Source: Pseudomonadota bacterium (GTDB taxonomy: Bacteria > Pseudomonadota > Alphaproteobacteria > Rhizobiales > Rhizobiaceae). Taken from it: a stretch of 64,000 bases of DNA. This document shows, piece by piece, positions 17,742 to 28,025 of the stretch (its first letter is position 1; every line of letters starts with the position of its first letter). The translations under genes and the position numbers were made by a program. The notes below the pieces were generated by a model. It was given only the letters and a program-made list of their open reading frames with translations, had not been told where the DNA came from and did no database searches. The stretch is from contig JAEXMK010000212.1 of the NCBI GenBank assembly GCA_023444445.1, positions 24,631 to 88,630 of the forward strand. Direction: 5' to 3'.

Positions 17742-18095
17742 TCAGCCTGCGGCCATCTTCGCCCGAAACATGAGGTATGAATAGGTGGCCAATCCGCCGG
17801 CAACAGCCCCAGCGGCCTTCACGGCTGCGTCGGTCAGATGCGGATGGCGTGTGGGAGACAGGAATTGCAGCGCCTCGATGCCGAAAGCCGCTACGATACC
17901 GGCAGCGATGATGGCTAGCCAGTAACGCGGATAGGCAAGCACGAATGCCGCCGCGCAGACGGCAAATGCGCCGGCGCGATCAATACTGACCGTCGTCAAC
18001 GTATGTGGCCTCAGCCCAATGGGGCTGACAGTCACGATTACGATCAGCAGTAGAAGCGACCAGGCAACATATTTCGGAAATCTGTTTGTCATCAT
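17742..18095 (-). CDS. VanZ-like small membrane protein
   Basis: A 117-residue protein with four hydrophobic segments and the VanZ-family pattern DRAGAFAVCAAAFVLAYP, then FGIEALQFLSPTRHPHLTDAAVKAAGA. The Glu-Gln-Phe and Arg-x-x-x-x-Asp elements are typical of the family. I place the start at the ATG pair 18095/18092; the upstream 23 residues lack a ribosome site and are basic. The gene is convergent with uxuA. The role of VanZ-like proteins in Gram-negative bacteria is unknown. Confidence 0.7.
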   Translation of the reverse strand: MMTNRFPKYVAWSLLLLIVIVTVSPIGLRPHTLTTVSIDRAGAFAVCAAAFVLAYPRYWLAIIAAGIVAAFGIEALQFLSPTRHPHLTDAAVKAAGAVAGGLATYSYLMFRAKMAAG

Positions 18096-18338
18096 GGCGT
18101 CACAATAGAGCGTCGACCGAGGAAACGGAAGCGCGTCTTTTTCACGCCCCGCCCAATTAATCACACTTTTCGGTCAGATAGTTGAAAAACCGGCTTTCGC
18201 AAAGGCCTCGCACGGGCTAAGGCAGAAGGCAACCGGGCGAGGATCGCGGCTGATGGCGCTTATGCTGTCGCCCTTCGGTTCATGTCACGGTGTCGGGTGG
18301 GTTTTCCACACAGGATCAGATTTTCAGGGAAGAGCACA

Positions 18339-19850
18339 ATGAGTTTCAAGCCGCACGGCAAACATCTGGTTGCAGGAGAATGGGTCGAAACGGAAGCAAA
18401 ATTCCGCAGCGAGCCTGCACATGGCGAGGCTTTCGATTTTTCGGTCGGCACCGTCGATCTGGTGAACAAGGCTGCGGAAGCCGCCGAAGAAGCCTTCTGG
18501 AGCTACGGTTACACCACCCGAGAAGAGCGCGCCGCCTTCCTCGACACCATTGCCGATGAGATCGAAGCACGCGCCGACGCCATCACCGAAATCGGCTCGT
18601 CCGAGACCGGTCTGCCGGCTGGACGCCTGCAGGGCGAACGCGGCCGCACCGTTGGCCAGTTGCGTCTTTTCGCCTCGCACATCCGCAAGGGCGACTATCT
18701 AGACCGCCGCCATGACGAAGCGCTGCCGGATCGCCAGCCGCTGCCGCGCCCGGATATCCGGCTGATGCAGCGCCCGATCGGCCCTGTCGCCGTTTTCGGC
18801 GCGTCGAACTTCCCGCTCGCCTTCTCCACGGCCGGTGGTGACACCGCTGCGGCTCTGGCTGCCGGTTGCCCTGTTGTCGTCAAGGGCCACTCCGCGCATC
18901 CCGGCACCGGCGAAATCGTTGCCGAAGCTGTTCTCGCCGCCGTCAAGAAGCACAATCTGCATCCCGGCGTCTTCTCGCTGATCCAGGGCGGTCGTCGCGA
19001 TGTCGGCTCCGCGCTCGTCCAGCATCCGCGCATCAAGGCGGTCGGCTTCACCGGCTCGCTCGCTGGCGGTCGTGCGCTGTTCGATCTCTGCGCCCAGCGC
19101 CCCGAGCCGATCCCCTTCTTCGGCGAACTGGGTTCGGTCAACCCGATGTTCCTGCTGCCGGAGGCCGTTGCCGCCCGTGGTGAAGCCATCGCCAAGGGTT
19201 GGGCGGGTTCGCTGACCATGGGTGCGGGCCAGTTCTGCACCAACCCCGGCATCGCCGTCATCCTCTCCGAGCAGGCGGATGCGGTTGCTGAAACCGCACG
19301 TGCCGCTCTTTCCGAAGTTGGCCCGCAGGTCATGCTGACAGACGGTATCGCCGCTGCCTATCGTGATGGCCGCGACCGCATCGCTGCCGGAAACGGCGTG
19401 CGCGACGTTCTGACCACCACCTGCAACCTGCGCAATGCCACGCCTTACCTGTTCCGCGTCTCGGGCAAGGACTGGGTTGCAAACCATGCGCTTGCCGAAG
19501 AAGTCTTCGGACCGCTCGGCCTGATCGTGACTGTTGATAGCACCGAAGAAATGTTGGAAGTTGCCAAGAGCTTCGAAGGCCAGCTAACGGCAACCATGCA
19601 TCTCGATGCAGGCGACGCCGAACTTGGCCGCAAGCTGCTGCCGATCCTGGAGCGCAAGGCGGGCCGCGTTCTTGCCAACGGTTTCCCAACCGGCGTGGAA
19701 GTTTCCGAAGCCATGGTTCACGGTGGCCCCTACCCGGCCTCCACGAACTTCGGTGCGACCTCTGTCGGCACCATGTCGATCCGCCGCTTCATGCGTCCGG
19801 TTTCCTATCAGAACATTCCTTCGGACGTTCTGCCGGAAGACATTCGCTAA
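18339..19850 (+). CDS. Aldehyde dehydrogenase, 2-ketoglutarate-semialdehyde type
   Basis: A 503-residue NAD(P)-dependent aldehyde dehydrogenase; the ATG at 18339 follows an AGGGAAG site. The conserved nucleotide region is GPVAVFGASNFPLAFSTAGG, the general-base Glu lies in FFGELGSVNPMF, and the catalytic Cys in GAGQFCTNPG. The overall pattern fits the alpha-ketoglutaric semialdehyde dehydrogenases that finish oxidative, non-phosphorylated pentose and hexarate breakdown. The nearby hexonate operon agrees, although the gene has its own promoter region. A hairpin with a T tract toward the facing gene follows the stop. Confidence 0.85.
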   Translation: MSFKPHGKHLVAGEWVETEAKFRSEPAHGEAFDFSVGTVDLVNKAAEAAEEAFWSYGYTTREERAAFLDTIADEIEARADAITEIGSSETGLPAGRLQGERGRTVGQLRLFASHIRKGDYLDRRHDEALPDRQPLPRPDIRLMQRPIGPVAVFGASNFPLAFSTAGGDTAAALAAGCPVVVKGHSAHPGTGEIVAEAVLAAVKKHNLHPGVFSLIQGGRRDVGSALVQHPRIKAVGFTGSLAGGRALFDLCAQRPEPIPFFGELGSVNPMFLLPEAVAARGEAIAKGWAGSLTMGAGQFCTNPGIAVILSEQADAVAETARAALSEVGPQVMLTDGIAAAYRDGRDRIAAGNGVRDVLTTTCNLRNATPYLFRVSGKDWVANHALAEEVFGPLGLIVTVDSTEEMLEVAKSFEGQLTATMHLDAGDAELGRKLLPILERKAGRVLANGFPTGVEVSEAMVHGGPYPASTNFGATSVGTMSIRRFMRPVSYQNIPSDVLPEDIR

Positions 19851-19856
19851 AAAAAG

Positions 19857-19880
19857 GGGGAGGCGCTCACACGCCTCCCC
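19857..19880 (-). terminator. Bidirectional terminator between convergent genes
   Basis: A 9-bp stem (GGGGAGGCG/CGCCTCCCC) with a 6-base loop. On the minus strand it runs into CTTTTTTTAG, a strong U tract ending the TRAP operon; on the plus strand the tail TGTTCTTCG is weaker. It separates the aldehyde dehydrogenase from the dctP gene. Confidence 0.75.
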
Positions 19881-19903
19881 TGTTCTTCGTCTAACCCATA
19901 GTC

Positions 19904-20902
19904 TCAGGCAGACTGCACCGCCTGTATCTTCTCTATACCCCCAACGATGCCGGCGAAATCTTGCCAGACGCCCTGAGCGCCCTTGCGCCATTCATCCAGC
20001 GCTTCCGGCTGCAGCACCTTGCCACCCTTGGACAGCGCAAGCTCAACGGACTTCGTTTCATCTTCAACGATCAGCTGGTTGAAGTACTTCGCGCCTTCGC
20101 TAGAAGCCTCCGACAGCACCTTCTTTTCTTCGTCGTCCAGCTGGTTCCAGAAAGTCGCACCGTAATAAACGACGCCTGAGGCCCAGATGTGACCGGTTTC
20201 GGTCAGATAGGGCACGACCTCGTAAAGCTTGAAGCCGGCATAGGCGGATTTGGTGAGGTCCATGGCGTCGGCCACGCCGGTCGCCAGCGCATTATAGGTC
20301 TCTGTTATCGGGATACCAACCGGCGTCGTGCCGAAGGCGCTCCACAGCTTGGTGTGCAGCGGGCTCTGGATGACGCGGATCTTCTTGCCTTCCAGCTGCT
20401 CCGGCCGGGTTACCGGCTCCTTGGTCAGAAGATGGCGTGCGCCGTAATTGATGAAATCGGCGGCGATGAATTGCTGGGCGGCGAGCTTTGTCTTCAGATC
20501 AGTGCCGGTCTCGCCCGTCACCACCTTGCGCACATGGTCGGCATCACGGAACAAGAAAGGCAGATCGAGAATCTGCAACTCCGGCACCCAGCCGGAAAGC
20601 GAGGAAACGGTGGAAAGGCTGGCCTGCACCGAGCCGAGACGACTGTTTTCCGCCACTTCCTTTTCTCCGCCCAGAGCACCGCTCTTGACGATGTTGAAGC
20701 GGAAACGCCCCGGAAGCTTTGCCTCCACCAGCTCGCTGATCTTCACCCAGATTTTCGTCTCCGGCTTATCGTCGGCAAACAGCGAGGCAACGGTAATATT
20801 GCGAGTTCTAGCATTTGCCGTGCGCACGAAGGCGGGAGCGGCCAGCGTGGCGGCACCGACGGCGGAAAGTTTCAGGAGATTGCGGCGATCGATAATAGTC
20901 AT
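19904..20902 (-). CDS. TRAP transporter substrate-binding protein with Tat signal
   Basis: A 332-residue DctP-family protein. The start at 20902 opens into a twin-arginine signal, DRRNLLKLSAVGAATLAAPAF, cut near ANA-RT. The conserved Arg region is EGKKIRVIQSPLHTKLWSAFG and the second block ETYNALATGVADAMD. It is the last gene of a minus-strand set (SBP, flavin monooxygenase, TRAP permease, this gene). Export by Tat suggests folding before secretion. The ligand is unknown; the monooxygenase neighbour suggests a sulfonate or another substrate of reduced-flavin oxygenases. Confidence 0.88.
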   Translation of the reverse strand: MTIIDRRNLLKLSAVGAATLAAPAFVRTANARTRNITVASLFADDKPETKIWVKISELVEAKLPGRFRFNIVKSGALGGEKEVAENSRLGSVQASLSTVSSLSGWVPELQILDLPFLFRDADHVRKVVTGETGTDLKTKLAAQQFIAADFINYGARHLLTKEPVTRPEQLEGKKIRVIQSPLHTKLWSAFGTTPVGIPITETYNALATGVADAMDLTKSAYAGFKLYEVVPYLTETGHIWASGVVYYGATFWNQLDDEEKKVLSEASSEGAKYFNQLIVEDETKSVELALSKGGKVLQPEALDEWRKGAQGVWQDFAGIVGGIEKIQAVQSA

Positions 20903-20918
20903 GAATAAAACCCCGGTT

Positions 20919-22751
20919 TTAGAAAATAATGGCCCAGGCGCAGAGAATGGCAAGGGAGACGAGAAGCGAGACGAGATAGGGAACGACGGCCCGGAAAAGC
21001 GCTGTCGCCGGAATGCGGGTGACGCCGCTGACCACGAAGATCAGCATGCCGAGCGGCGGTGTCAGGCCGTGGATCATCAGATTGACCACGAGGATCACGC
21101 CGAAATGGATCGGATCGATGCCGGCTGCCACGGCAGCGGGCAATAGGATAGGCCCGAACAGCAGGATCGCGGCACCGATATCCAGCACCAGCCCGACCGC
21201 GAGCAGAATGAGGTTTGAAAGCAGAAGCACCGCAATCTTGCTGCCGCCCAGCAACGTCACGAAATCCGTGACGAGGCCGGAGACATTGTCCACCGCCAGC
21301 AGGAAGGCGAAGGGGCCAGCCGTGCCGATCAGGAGGCCAATCGCCGCAGCCTCACCCGCCGACTGGCGGAAGGTTGCGAAAATGCGGCCCGCGCCCAGCC
21401 GATAACCGAAGCCGAGAAACAGCGTGTAGAGCGCCGCAAGAGCCGCCGCCTCCGTGGTGGTGACAACGCCGATGCGGATGCCGACCACCACGATGACGCC
21501 AAGCCCGAAGGCAGGTATGGCGGCCACGGCCGAGCGCCAGCGTTCGCTGCCTGTCGCGCGCGGTAGGGTATCGACGCTGCGCACGCTGAGATGGATTGCC
21601 ACCGCAAGGCAGATCGCCATCAGCCCACCGGCGAAGAAACCACCGACCAGCAGCGAGCCGACAGACAGATTGGTGGCTGTTGCGAGGATGAGAAAGGCGA
21701 TGGATGGCGGAATGACATTGTCCAGCACCGAGGTGGCGGCAATGATCGCGCCTGCCTGTGCCGGTGGATAACCGCGTTTCACCAGTTCCGGCTGAAAGGT
21801 GGAAGCGCCGAAGGCGGCATTGGCGACCGAGGAGCCGGATGCGCCGGAAAACAGCACGCTGGTCAGAAGCGTTGTCTGCGCCAGCCCTGCACGCCGATGG
21901 CCAACCATAGAAGAAGCGAAACGGACAAGTTGGTTGGCGACGCCCGATTCCGTCAGCAGGCTTCCGGCCAGCAGGAAGAAGGGAATGGCCAGCAGCAGGA
22001 ATTTCGACATGCCCGTCACCGTCGAGGACACGATGGCCGGTTCCGGCAGGGTGCTGCCGAAGGCGATCGCCACATAGGCGGCGGCAAGGAAGGCATGGGC
22101 GAGCGGTGCGGCCAGAACCAGCCCCACGGCCGCCGTCAGCGCCAGAAACAGGCTCGGCGGCAGGCTCGTATCGATAAACAGTTCCGGCAAGCCGACATAA
22201 GAAACGACCGCAATGGCGACGGAGAGCAGAGCGGCAAGCGCCTTGCCTTCACCGACCCGCTGAAGCGCCAGATAGACAAAAATCAGCGCGCCGCCTGCAC
22301 CGAGAAAACCGAAGCGCACCCATTCCGGCAGACCCAGCGTTGGCGACGTGCCGCCCAGCATGGCCGCAATCTCCACCCCGCCGAAGGCGAGGATGAGAGC
22401 TGCGACGAACGAAAAGGCATCGGCCAGAACTTCGGTTGCGGCATGAAAGCGTTCCGGCAGGAAGCGCACGAATACATCCAGCCGCATGGCCAGCGCGCTC
22501 TTGAGGCTGAGTGGCGCGCCGACCGCGATCATCGCCACATTGAGCCAGATGCCCAGATCTTCCGCGCCGATGAAGCCGGTGTGAAACAGATAACGCAGCG
22601 CGACATTGACCAGCACCACCACCAGAAGCGTCGCAAGGATGGCGGCGGCGACTGCGCCGAGCGCCTTGTCCAGAACGGCAAGCACCCGTTCGGCTAGGCG
22701 TTGTGGACCCAGGCGCCGTTGCGCGATTGTTGTTGCCGGACTTGCCGTCAT
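20919..22751 (-). CDS. TRAP transporter fused DctQ-DctM permease
   Basis: A 610-residue membrane protein from the ATG at 22751, which has a GTGGAGAAG site. Residues 1-165 form a DctQ-like four-helix part (VALRYLFHTGFIGAEDLGIWLN). The remainder is DctM-like, with LLAIPFFLLAGSLLTESG, SGASGSSVANAAFGASTF and VIPPSIAFLILA. Natural QM fusions are known in this transporter family. It lies 28 bp after the monooxygenase gene and 16 bp before the binding protein. This is the second TRAP system in the window and differs in layout from the one at 12356-15374. Confidence 0.92.
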   Translation of the reverse strand: MTASPATTIAQRRLGPQRLAERVLAVLDKALGAVAAAILATLLVVVLVNVALRYLFHTGFIGAEDLGIWLNVAMIAVGAPLSLKSALAMRLDVFVRFLPERFHAATEVLADAFSFVAALILAFGGVEIAAMLGGTSPTLGLPEWVRFGFLGAGGALIFVYLALQRVGEGKALAALLSVAIAVVSYVGLPELFIDTSLPPSLFLALTAAVGLVLAAPLAHAFLAAAYVAIAFGSTLPEPAIVSSTVTGMSKFLLLAIPFFLLAGSLLTESGVANQLVRFASSMVGHRRAGLAQTTLLTSVLFSGASGSSVANAAFGASTFQPELVKRGYPPAQAGAIIAATSVLDNVIPPSIAFLILATATNLSVGSLLVGGFFAGGLMAICLAVAIHLSVRSVDTLPRATGSERWRSAVAAIPAFGLGVIVVVGIRIGVVTTTEAAALAALYTLFLGFGYRLGAGRIFATFRQSAGEAAAIGLLIGTAGPFAFLLAVDNVSGLVTDFVTLLGGSKIAVLLLSNLILLAVGLVLDIGAAILLFGPILLPAAVAAGIDPIHFGVILVVNLMIHGLTPPLGMLIFVVSGVTRIPATALFRAVVPYLVSLLVSLAILCAWAIIF

Positions 22752-22779
22752 GTTGTTCTTCTCCACTCCCGTACCATGC

Positions 22780-23907
22780 TCAGGAAGCCTTGGTCGAAAG
22801 GTCGCGGTCGAACAGGGTCGACCAGGTGAATTGTTTCGCCGCTGACACTTCCCGCGATACATCGAGACGTGGCAGGACCTTTTCGCCGAAGCGGAAGGCT
22901 TCCTCCAGCAATGGCATGCCCGAGAGGATAAAGGTGTTCACACCCGCTTTCTTATAGGCCTCCAGCGTGCGGATCACCGTATCCGGCGAACCGACAATCG
23001 CGGTTCCCGGGCCCGGACGGACAAGTCCGATGCCGGCCCAGAGATTTGGCGCGATTTCCAGATCGCGCAGGTTTTCCGGCTTCTGCCCGCCGTGCATCGC
23101 CGTCATGCGCTGCTGGCCGACGGAATCGGTCTTGCCGACAAAACGCTGGTTGGCGGCAATCGCGCGCTCATCCATGCGCCCGTAAAGGTCGGCGGCAGCG
23201 GCCCAGGCCTCTTCATCGGTATCACGCACGATGACATAGAGCCGAATACCATATTCCAGTTCGCGGCCAAGCTGTTCCGCCCGCGCCTTGACGAGATCGA
23301 CCTTCGCGCCGATCTGATCGGGCGTTTCACCCCAGGAGAGGTAGGTCTCGACATGTTTCGCCGCAACTTCGATGGCCTTGTCCGAAGAACCGCCGAACCA
23401 CAAGGGCGGCGGCTCGATGCCCTGCCCCACCGGCAGTGCGAGTTTCGCGCCCTCGGTCTGGAAATGCCGCCCCTTGAAATCCACCGTCTCGCCGGCGAAA
23501 AGCCGGTGCCAGATCTGCAGATATTCATCCGCCATATCGTAGCGTTCGTCATGCGGCATGGTCATGCCGTAAGCGCCGAGCATCTTGGCATCACCAGAGA
23601 CGACATTGATCAGCAGGCGTCCACGCGAAAACTCCTGAAGTGTCGCCGCCATCTTGGCAAGCAGGGTTGGGGCGATCAGCCCGGGATGGATGGCCACCAA
23701 CAGCTTCAGCCGCTCCGTATGCGAGAGCAGTGCGCCCGCCAGAACCCAGACGTCATGCGCGCCGGTGGCAAACAGCGCGCCGGTATAACCCAGCTGATCG
23801 TAAGCCAGTGCCAGCTGCCTGTAATAACCGAGATCGACCTTACGGGAGCCTTCCGGCTGCCAGGGATAGGCGCCGTCGGGCGCGCACATGTACCAGAAAA
23901 CGTTCAT
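22780..23907 (-). CDS. LLM-class FMNH2-dependent monooxygenase (SsuD-like)
   Basis: A 375-residue luciferase-like TIM-barrel protein. The N-terminus NVFWYMCAPDGAYPW, the segment LINVVSGDAKMLGAYG and the flavin-phosphate region PPPLWFGGSSDKAIEVAAKH are those of alkanesulfonate monooxygenases such as SsuD. Such enzymes use FMNH2 from a separate reductase to release sulfite from organosulfonates. No flavin reductase gene is in this cluster. It overlaps the upstream SsuA-like gene by four bases. It is distinct from SmoC at 49663-50820, so the window has two such oxygenases. Confidence 0.85.
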   Translation of the reverse strand: MNVFWYMCAPDGAYPWQPEGSRKVDLGYYRQLALAYDQLGYTGALFATGAHDVWVLAGALLSHTERLKLLVAIHPGLIAPTLLAKMAATLQEFSRGRLLINVVSGDAKMLGAYGMTMPHDERYDMADEYLQIWHRLFAGETVDFKGRHFQTEGAKLALPVGQGIEPPPLWFGGSSDKAIEVAAKHVETYLSWGETPDQIGAKVDLVKARAEQLGRELEYGIRLYVIVRDTDEEAWAAAADLYGRMDERAIAANQRFVGKTDSVGQQRMTAMHGGQKPENLRDLEIAPNLWAGIGLVRPGPGTAIVGSPDTVIRTLEAYKKAGVNTFILSGMPLLEEAFRFGEKVLPRLDVSREVSAAKQFTWSTLFDRDLSTKAS

Positions 23908-24770
23908 CTGTCGCCTCCGACGCTGGCTGATTGTGGGGCCGTTCTTTGCCCGGTCTGAACCGGTAGAGAGAAATGGCCGTGCCTGTAAAGCGTATCGGCC
24001 TCCTCCTGCTGTTCGGCAAGGATATTTTTAGTGGCGGGCACCACGGAAAGATCGCGCGAGCGCAGCACCTTCGCCCAGGATGCCGCATCGCCCTCGCTGC
24101 CTGGCTCGGCGGCGAGCAGCGCTGCAGCCTTGTCGATATCCGCCATGACGGCGCGGCCGACGCGGTCCAGCTCGGCCGCAATTGCCTGTCGTGTCTCCTG
24201 CGCTATATTGTGACGCGCCAGCGTCCAGAACAGCGAGCGGTTGGGAATGGTGGAGCCGCAACGGACCAGAAGGCTGATCTCCTCATGGGTCAGAGCCTTT
24301 TCCAGCCGTGGCGACATCGTTACCCAGGCATCGACGCGGCCTTCCACGAGGTCGAGCAGGCTGTCGCTGTCACCGCTTTCAATCCGCGCCACATCCGAAA
24401 GACCAAGACCCGCCCCTTCCAGGCTGCGCGCCAGCAGATAGGTGTGAAACGACCCGTCGATCAGCGAGATGCGCTTTCCCTGGAGATCCCCGGCAGAGCG
24501 GATCGGGCTGTCGCGCCGCACGAGGATCGCGCCATTCGCCGGCCTCGGGGCCGAGGCTGCGATATAAGCTGCGGAAAGCCCGCGCGCATCCGCCTCGATG
24601 GGCGGCGTCGAACCCGTACCGCCGAAATGGATTTCGCCTTTTTCCAGCAGCGCCGCTGTATCGCGCCCTTCGCGATAGGCCACGAATTCCGGGTTAAATT
24701 GCTCGAAAGCGCCGGGCCAGAGCCGGGCGAGCCATAAATGCAGATTGTTGGGATGGACCCCGATTTTCAT
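23904..24770 (-). CDS. SsuA/NMT1-like solute-binding protein without a signal peptide
   Basis: A 288-residue protein starting MKIGVHPNNLHLWLARL directly with the first beta strand, after a good TGAGGTG ribosome site; no signal peptide is encoded at this or any nearby in-frame start. Blocks such as GEIHFGGTGSTPPIEA, LQGKRISLIDGSFHTYLLARSL and VEGRVDAWVTMSP are typical of the sulfonate/nitrate/taurine binding proteins. There is no SsuB or SsuC here. A leaderless copy would act in the cytoplasm, or could be exported in an unusual way. It faces the ArsR gene across a 210-bp region with repeated motifs. Confidence 0.75.
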   Translation of the reverse strand: MKIGVHPNNLHLWLARLWPGAFEQFNPEFVAYREGRDTAALLEKGEIHFGGTGSTPPIEADARGLSAAYIAASAPRPANGAILVRRDSPIRSAGDLQGKRISLIDGSFHTYLLARSLEGAGLGLSDVARIESGDSDSLLDLVEGRVDAWVTMSPRLEKALTHEEISLLVRCGSTIPNRSLFWTLARHNIAQETRQAIAAELDRVGRAVMADIDKAAALLAAEPGSEGDAASWAKVLRSRDLSVVPATKNILAEQQEEADTLYRHGHFSLPVQTGQRTAPQSASVGGDR

Positions 24771-24792
24771 GTGGACACCTCATTTCGCAGTC

Positions 24793-24959
24793 AATCTACT
24801 TTTTTATAGAATGTTTTCGAGAAACGTTTTGGCGATCCTCGGCCGGAAAGCGAAAGAGAAATCTACTAACCCTGTAGATTTTAAAAATTCTGAAGCCGAC
24901 TAAAATCGACCGACATCAAGCCATTGAAATTTATCGCTATACACTTTACTTTTTTATAG
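24793..24959. promoter_or_regulatory. Divergent control region with repeated operator-like motifs
   Basis: TACTTTTTTATAG occurs at 24797-24809 and again, identical, at 24947-24959, exactly 150 bp apart and near each of the divergent starts. Between them lies a perfect inverted repeat AAATCTAC/GTAGATTT (24859-24866 and 24874-24881), and AATCTAC recurs at 24793-24799. These are candidate sites for the ArsR-family regulator encoded at 24981. Confidence 0.5.
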
Positions 24960-24980
24960 TCTGAAACAGGGACCAGTAGT

Positions 24981-25346
24981 GTGACAAAACCGGTTTCCAA
25001 TCTCATCTGCCGCAGCGTGGTGGAAGCGAGCGAGCTTTTGAAGCTTGTCGCCAACGCCAACCGTCTGGCCATCGTCTGTTACCTCATGGAAACGGAAGCG
25101 TCCGTTTCCGCGTTGGAATATGAACTCGGCATCCAGCAGCCAACGCTTTCGCAGCAGCTTGCCGAATTGCGCGATGCCGGTGTGATCGAAGGCTCACGGG
25201 AAGGCAAGGCGGTGATCTATCGTGTCACCGATCGGCGTATCGTTGAGCTGGTTCTGACATTACGCGGTCTCTACACGGACCTTTCCGATGTGACCGGCAA
25301 GAAAGGCAGAAGGGCTTTGCCGCTGGATGAGGCAATGTTCGACTAG
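24981..25346 (+). CDS. ArsR-family transcriptional regulator
   Basis: A 121-residue winged-helix repressor with a GTG start and an AGGGA site upstream. The helix-turn-helix is ALEYELGIQQPTLSQQLAELRDAG and the wing EGSREGKAVIYRVTD. It resembles the SqrR/BigR sulfide-sensing branch. Cys33 (IVCYLM) sits where their first sensing Cys lies, but the second, C-terminal Cys is absent; the only other Cys is Cys10. Metal-site motifs of arsenic or cadmium sensors are not seen. The stop is one base before the GST start, so the two are co-transcribed. Confidence 0.85.
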   Translation: MTKPVSNLICRSVVEASELLKLVANANRLAIVCYLMETEASVSALEYELGIQQPTLSQQLAELRDAGVIEGSREGKAVIYRVTDRRIVELVLTLRGLYTDLSDVTGKKGRRALPLDEAMFD

Positions 25347-25347
25347 C

Positions 25348-25973
25348 ATGATCGACCTTTACACCTGGATCACGCCCAACGGACTTAAAATCTCGATTGC
25401 ACTGGAAGAACTTGGCCTGCCCTATTGCAGCCACGCCATCGACATCGAAAAGGGCGAGCAGTTCGCGGCTGAATATACCCGCATCAACCCCGCCTCAAAA
25501 ATTCCGGCAATCGTGGATACGGACAACGGCACCGTCCTGACGGAATCGAACGCGATCCTCCTCTATCTCGCCGAAAAGGCCGGGACGCTTCTGCCCGCCT
25601 CTACCGCTGAGCGACTGACAGTCACCGAATGGCTGATGTGGCAGACTGCCAATTTCGGCCCGACACTCGGTTATGCCCATTATTTCCTGACTTATAATGC
25701 AGGAGAGGCCCCCTTTGCCGAGACGCGTTTCGCCGCGGATGTGGAGCGCCTGTATCGGACATTGAACGACCGTTTAACGGGGCGGGAATATGTGGCGGGG
25801 GATTTTTCCATCGCCGATATCGCCATCTGGCCATGGGTCTCGCGTTTCGCGCGCCACAAAATCAATCTCGATGATTTTTCGGCGGTACAGCGGTGGTATC
25901 GCCAGCTTGGACAGCGGGAAAGTTTTAAGCGCGGTTATCGCGTACCCTTCGCAACGTCGGATGTACCGGGGCT

Positions 25974-25977
<4 letters not shown>
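25348..25977 (+). CDS. Glutathione S-transferase, Nu-class/YfcG-like
   Basis: A 209-residue protein with the thioredoxin-fold N-domain LYTWITPNGLKISIALEELGL; the Thr-Pro-Asn-Gly motif is that of YfcG/YghU-type disulfide reductases. NPASKIPAIVD contains the cis-Pro, and TESNAILLYLAEK binds glutathione. The helical C-domain holds FSIADIAIWPWVSR. It starts one base after the ArsR gene. Its stop overlaps the stop of the convergent ABC ATPase gene (TTAA). A role in handling reactive sulfur or oxidised thiols beside the putative sulfonate genes is inference. Confidence 0.88.
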
Positions 25978-27809
<1,832 letters not shown>

Positions 27810-27858
27810 GATCGTTCCCTTTTCTTTATTCTGGTTTCAATGCTAGGGCGGGCAGTTG

Positions 27859-27997
27859 CCGCGAGTTTCTTCTCCCCAAGGGGGAGAAGGTGGCCCGAAG
27901 GGTCAGATGAGGGGGCAACGTTAGCGATTGACAGCACCCTTGCCCGCCTCATCCCGCTGCCGCGACCTTCTTCCCGGCGGGGAGAAGAAGCTCGCGG
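27859..27997. repeat. Nested inverted-repeat intergenic element
   Basis: Outer arms CCGCGAG-TTTCTTCTCCCC (27859-27876) and GGGGAGAAGAAG-CTCGCGG (27979-27997) pair with one mismatch. Inside are a hairpin TTCTCCCC-AAG-GGGGAGAA and a second stem GATGAGGGGGCAA/TTGCCCGCCTCATC. The CCCCTCATCTG...CTTCTCCCC pattern is a widespread rhizobial intergenic repeat, and the last bases of the window show a related piece. Confidence 0.7.
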
Positions 27998-28025
27998 CAC
28001 CCGCTCGTTCCATATGCAGTCGTTA

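Noticed and set aside
21591..22697. Plus-strand frame of 368 codons opposite the TRAP permease
   Set aside because: Its product is extremely rich in Arg, Gln, His and Gly without any fold signature; the minus strand gives a normal DctQM protein.
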